A stretch of DNA of 57,101 bases from Telluria antibiotica (GTDB lineage Bacteria > Pseudomonadota > Gammaproteobacteria > Burkholderiales > Burkholderiaceae_D), in contig NZ_JAAQOM010000029.1 of the NCBI RefSeq assembly GCF_011682055.1, positions 1 to 57,101 on the forward strand. The letters are read 5' to 3'. How positions within the stretch are numbered: position 1 is the first letter of the stretch; each line of letters begins with the position of its first letter. Both the position numbers and the translations under genes were made by a program. The notes under the pieces are model-generated. The model searched no databases and was not told the origin of the DNA. It saw only the letters and a program-made list of their open reading frames with translations. Shown here piece after piece: positions 53,783 through 57,101 of the stretch.

Positions 53783-54349
53783 ATGAGTATCAAGAGCGAC
53801 AAATGGATACGCCGGATGGCGGAAGAACAGCGCATGATCGAGCCGTTCTCGCCGAAACAGGTGCGCGAGACGGACGGCCGCAAGATCATTTCGTGGGGCA
53901 CCTCGTCGTACGGCTACGACATCCGCTGCGCCGACGAATTCAAGGTGTTCACGAACATCAACAGCACGATCGTCGACCCGAAGAACTTCGATTCGAATTC
54001 GTTCGTCGACGTGAAGAGCGACGTGTGCATCATCCCGCCGAACTCGTTCGCGCTGGCCCGCACGATCGAATACTTCCGCATCCCGCGCAACGTGCTCACG
54101 GTCTGCCTGGGCAAGTCGACGTATGCGCGCTGCGGCATCATCGTCAACGTGACGCCGTTCGAGCCGGAATGGGAAGGCTACGTCACGCTCGAGTTCTCGA
54201 ACACGACCCCGCTGCCGGCGAAGATCTATGCGGGCGAGGGCTGTGCGCAGGTGCTGTTCTTCGAGAGCGACGAGGTCTGCGAGACCTCGTACAAGGACCG
54301 TGGCGGCAAGTACCAGGGGCAGCATGGGGTGACGTTGCCCAAGACCTGA
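53783..54349 (+). CDS. dcd: dCTP deaminase
   Basis: 188 residues, exact family length. Converts dCTP to dUTP and ammonia, feeding thymidylate synthesis. Motifs: SSYGYDIRCADEFKVF near the N-terminus, KSTYARCGIIVNVTPFEPEW and EGYVTLEFSNTTPLPAKIYA with the catalytic Glu in TLEF, and GEGCAQVLFFES. It forms a trimer in characterised relatives. It is followed by a strong intrinsic terminator. Confidence 0.96.
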   Translation: MSIKSDKWIRRMAEEQRMIEPFSPKQVRETDGRKIISWGTSSYGYDIRCADEFKVFTNINSTIVDPKNFDSNSFVDVKSDVCIIPPNSFALARTIEYFRIPRNVLTVCLGKSTYARCGIIVNVTPFEPEWEGYVTLEFSNTTPLPAKIYAGEGCAQVLFFESDEVCETSYKDRGGKYQGQHGVTLPKT

Positions 54350-54361
54350 TGGTCAGGACGT

Positions 54362-54391
54362 AAAAAAAGGAGGCTGCGGCCTCCTTTTTTT
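54362..54391. terminator. Intrinsic terminator of dcd
   Basis: AAAAAAAGGAGGC with GCCTCCTTTTTTT around a TGCG loop: a 13-base-pair stem with T-runs on both strands. It lies 12 bases after the dcd stop and could also serve the convergent decarboxylase. Confidence 0.9.
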
Positions 54392-54417
54392 GTGTGTTCG
54401 CGGTGTGCGGGCGGTGT

Positions 54418-54500
54418 GGTGGGCACGGGGTGCCCACCCTACGGCCGGGTCCCATGACGTTCGCGTACCGAAATCGTAGGGTGGGCTCTCCGAGCCCACC
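54418..54500. repeat. REP-like palindrome pair, site E
   Basis: Forward unit 54418-54444 (GGTGGGCAC-GGG-GTGCCCACC then CTACGG) and reverse unit 54475-54500 (CGTAGGGTGGGCTCTCCGAGCCCACC). It lies between the convergent dcd and decarboxylase genes. The two halves use different stem variants, CAC and CTC. Confidence 0.85.
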
Positions 54501-54514
54501 GAACGTTGCCCGCA

Positions 54515-56770
54515 TCAGTCCTGCGTGACGCAGTCGACGAAGTAACCGAGCTTGCCGTCGATCTCGCGCTTCACGAGCCCGTGCACGTCCGTCTCGAAGC
54601 CCGGGAACCGCTCGTTGAAATCGCGCGCGAAGCGCAGGTAGTCGACGATGGTCTTGTTGAAGCGCTCGCCCGGGATCAGCAGCGGGATGCCCGGCGGGTA
54701 TGGCGTCAGCAGGATCGCCGTGATGCGGCCTTCGAGGTCCTCGATCGCCACGCGCTCGATCTCGCGGTGCGCCATCTTCGCGAATGCGTCCGACGGCTTC
54801 ATCGCGGGGATCATGTCCGACAAATACATCTCCGTCGTCAGGCGCGCCACGTCGCGCGACTTGTAGAAGTCGTGGATCTGCTGGCACAGGTCGCGCAGGC
54901 CCCACGATTCGTAGCGCGGGTTGGCGGCCGTGAATTCCGGCATGACGCGCCACATCGGCTGGTTGCGGTCGTAGTCGTCCTTGAACTGCTGCAGGGCGGT
55001 GACGAGCGTGTTCCAGCGGCCTTTCGTGATGCCGATCGTGAACATGATGAAGAACGAGTACAGGCCGCACTTCTCGATGATGACGCCGTGCTCCGCCAGG
55101 TACTTCGTCACGATCGACGCCGGGATGCCCGAATCGCCGAACGAGCCGTCCAGCGACAGGCCCGGCGTCACGATGGTCGCCTTGATCGGGTCGAGCATGT
55201 TGAAGCCTTCGGCCAGCTTGCCGAACCCGTGCCAGTCGTCTTCCGCGTGGATCATCCAGTCGGCCTGCGTGCCGATGCCTTCCTCGCTCGTGACTTGCGG
55301 GCCCCACACCTTGAACCACCAGTCCTGGCCCCATTCCTCGTCGACCTTCTGCATCGCGCGGCGGAAGTCCAGCGCTTCGAAGATCGATTCCTCGACGAGC
55401 GCGGTGCCGCCCGGCGCTTCCATCATCGCGGCGGCGACGTCGCACGACGCGATGATCGAGTATTGCGGCGACGTGGACGTGTGCATCAGGTACGCTTCGT
55501 TGAACGCATCCTGGTCCAGCGCGACGGTCTCCGATTCGCGCACGAGCACCTGCGACGCCTGCGACAGGCCCGCCAGCAGCTTGTGCGTCGATTGCGTGGA
55601 GAAGATCATCGACTGCTTCGCGCGCGGGCGGTCGCGGCCGATCGCGTGCATGTTGCGGTAGAAGTCGTGGAACGTCGCATGCGGCAGCCACGCTTCGTCG
55701 AAGTGCAGGGTGTCGATCTCGCCGTCCAGCAGCTCGCGCAGGGTCTCGACGTTGTACACGACGCCGTCGTACGTCGACTGCGTGATCGTCAGGATGCGGG
55801 GCTTCTTGTTCTTCGCTTCGCGCGCGAACGGGTTCGCCTCGATCTTCCTGCGGATCGACTCCGGCGAGAACTCCTCGAGCGGGATCGGGCCGATGATGCC
55901 GAGGTTGTTCCGGGTCGGCATCAGGAACACGGGGATCGCGCCGCACATGATGATCGAGTGCAAGATCGACTTGTGGCAGTTGCGGTCGACGACGACGATG
56001 TCGCCCGGCGCCACGGTCGAATGCCACACCATCTTGTTCGACGTCGACGTGCCGTTCGTGACGAAGTAGCAGTGGTCCGCGTTATAGATCCGGGCGGCGT
56101 TGCGCTCCGATTTCGCGACGGGGCCCGTGTGGTCCAGCAGCTGGCCCAGTTCCTCGACGGCGTTGCAGACGTCGGCGCGCAGCATGTTCTCGCCAAAGAA
56201 CTGGTGGAACATCTGGCCGATCGGCGACTTCAGGAACGCCACGCCGCCCGAGTGGCCAGGGCAGTGCCAGGAATAGGAGCCGTCGTTCGCGTAGTTGACG
56301 AGGGCGCGGAAGAACGGCGGCGCCAGGCTGTCCAGGTATGCTTTCGCTTCGCGGATGATGTGGCGGGCGACGAATTCCGGCGTGTCCTCGAACATGTGGA
56401 TGAAGCCGTGCAGCTCCTTCAGGATGTCGTTCGGGATGTGGCGGCTTGTCCGGGTCTCGCCGTAGATGTAGATCGGGATGTCCGAGTTCTTGTGGCGGAT
56501 CTCCTGCACGAACGCGCGCAGGCCGGCCAGCGCGAAGTTCGTTTCCTCGAGGGTGCCGCCGCCGAATTCCTCGTCGTCGATCGACAGCACGAAGGCCGAG
56601 GCGCGCGACTGCTGCTGGGCGAACTGCGACAGGTCGCCGTAGCTCGTCAGGCCCAGCACTTCCATGCCTTCTTTTTCCATCGCGGCCGCGAGCGCGCGAA
56701 TGCCGAGGCCGGACGTGTTCTCGGAACGGAAATCCTCGTCAATGATGACGATTGGGAAACGAAATTTCAT
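54515..56770 (-). CDS. Arg/Lys/Orn decarboxylase, PLP-dependent
   Basis: 751 residues from the ATG at 56770; the upstream extension is not conserved. Fold-type I decarboxylase of the acid-inducible AdiA/LdcI group. A receiver-like wing domain (about 1-130) precedes the PLP domain with HCPGHSGGVAF, VDRNCHKSI, FDEAWLPHA and the Schiff-base lysine K397 in STHKLLAGLSQAS. The C-terminal domain ends near DCVTQD. Substrate choice between arginine, lysine and ornithine cannot be decided here; the PTRNNLGIIGPI segment resembles AdiA. It would yield a diamine or agmatine and consume protons. From 56771 to 57054 there is no gene; the stretch presumably holds its promoter. Confidence 0.88.
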   Translation of the reverse strand: MKFRFPIVIIDEDFRSENTSGLGIRALAAAMEKEGMEVLGLTSYGDLSQFAQQQSRASAFVLSIDDEEFGGGTLEETNFALAGLRAFVQEIRHKNSDIPIYIYGETRTSRHIPNDILKELHGFIHMFEDTPEFVARHIIREAKAYLDSLAPPFFRALVNYANDGSYSWHCPGHSGGVAFLKSPIGQMFHQFFGENMLRADVCNAVEELGQLLDHTGPVAKSERNAARIYNADHCYFVTNGTSTSNKMVWHSTVAPGDIVVVDRNCHKSILHSIIMCGAIPVFLMPTRNNLGIIGPIPLEEFSPESIRRKIEANPFAREAKNKKPRILTITQSTYDGVVYNVETLRELLDGEIDTLHFDEAWLPHATFHDFYRNMHAIGRDRPRAKQSMIFSTQSTHKLLAGLSQASQVLVRESETVALDQDAFNEAYLMHTSTSPQYSIIASCDVAAAMMEAPGGTALVEESIFEALDFRRAMQKVDEEWGQDWWFKVWGPQVTSEEGIGTQADWMIHAEDDWHGFGKLAEGFNMLDPIKATIVTPGLSLDGSFGDSGIPASIVTKYLAEHGVIIEKCGLYSFFIMFTIGITKGRWNTLVTALQQFKDDYDRNQPMWRVMPEFTAANPRYESWGLRDLCQQIHDFYKSRDVARLTTEMYLSDMIPAMKPSDAFAKMAHREIERVAIEDLEGRITAILLTPYPPGIPLLIPGERFNKTIVDYLRFARDFNERFPGFETDVHGLVKREIDGKLGYFVDCVTQD

Positions 56771-57054
56771 GGACAGCTCCAAAACGAAGCGCCGTGCGCG
56801 CCGCCTTCCGGGAAGTGGAGGGCGGCCGGGCACGGCACCGGAAAAATGAAGAAGCGGATTTTCGCAGAAATCGCGTGGTCCCGTGCAAAAATTTTTAATA
56901 GGTTAGCTATACGGGGAAGATTGTGGCGCACTCTTGTTTAAACTCGATGACGACATAGCGCGCTGGGCGGTAGACCGTAACGTGAAAGAACGTATCCAAA
57001 AGACGTGCGGATGCCTGGCCGGGGTAGGCCATCAAAAATTGTGCAGCTCGCGAC

Positions 57055-57101
57055 TCAGGCAGGTTGGTCGATCAGACCGAATTTCTTGAGAGCCTTGATC
57101 C
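57055..57101 (-). CDS. C-terminal fragment of an unidentified gene
   Basis: A minus-strand frame enters from beyond the window edge and ends ...IKALKKFGLIDQPA with TGA at 57057-57055. The Lys-rich amphipathic ending is protein-like, but 14 residues are too few to name a family. It would be transcribed toward the decarboxylase. Confidence 0.3.
   Translation of the reverse strand, partial: IKALKKFGLIDQPA

Noticed and set aside
56816..56998. A 41-codon minus-strand frame (MAYPGQASARLL...) upstream of the decarboxylase
   Set aside because: No ribosome binding site, no recognisable family, and it lies in the likely promoter region; not supported as a gene.

Overview
The window is a high-GC chromosomal segment from a betaproteobacterium, most likely an Oxalobacteraceae member close to Massilia. 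The grounds are gene content and order (mfd-serB, prfB-HAD-lysS, rpfE-recJ, lolC-lolD-tatD, comEC), Burkholderiales-type proteins, and a family of short palindromic repeats between genes. No tRNA, rRNA or CRISPR array was recognised. About 41 credible genes are present; most are housekeeping, with a few accessory patches.

Layout. 1-7.4 kb: a broken tyrosine recombinase, then a very large membrane c-di-GMP protein (sensor, PAS/GAF, degenerate GGDEF, intact EAL, C-terminal receiver) whose 3' end is interrupted by a complete IS630-family element; both inverted repeats and the TA duplication are visible. 7.5-9.5 kb: three poorly characterised proteins, two of them exported. 9.5-15.4 kb, minus strand: two small low-complexity proteins sharing a C-terminal tail, serB, mfd and a Ser/Thr/Gly-rich lipoprotein. 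15.5-25.7 kb: PBP1A (mrcA), an OPT transporter, a LysR regulator with a divergent NAD-dependent epimerase, a POT peptide transporter, and the nucleotide nucleosidase ppnN. 25.9-29.2 kb, minus: prfB (with its programmed +1 frameshift)-HAD phosphatase-lysS. 29.4-34.4 kb: a periplasmic cyclic nucleotidase (cpdB-like), an HTH-GAF regulator, and an Xre-RES toxin-antitoxin operon with DUF2288 behind it and a twin operator in front. 34.5-40.2 kb: rpfE-like gene and recJ (minus), lolC-lolD-tatD (plus).

40.4-47.5 kb: a type VI secretion cargo module: VgrG with a C-terminal extension, an LCAT-like lipase effector, a Tli4-like immunity protein with two SGWW repeats, and a shortened second immunity copy. 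It sits between tatD and comEC, which are often close together in related genomes, so it looks inserted. 47.6-52.8 kb: comEC and a Cpx-like two-component system (kinase, regulator) divergent from a Spy/CpxP-like periplasmic protein, with a perfect GTAAA-N5-GTAAA box between them. 52.9-56.8 kb: an alpha/beta hydrolase, dcd, and a PLP-dependent basic amino-acid decarboxylase. The last 47 bases hold the C-terminal end of an unidentified minus-strand gene.

No wholly new multi-gene system can be proven from sequence alone. The best candidates for a second look are the VgrG-lipase-immunity module with its degenerating immunity copy, the paired repeat family confined to convergent gene ends, the two small proteins ending in TIDV(S/Y)A, and the Xre-RES operator.
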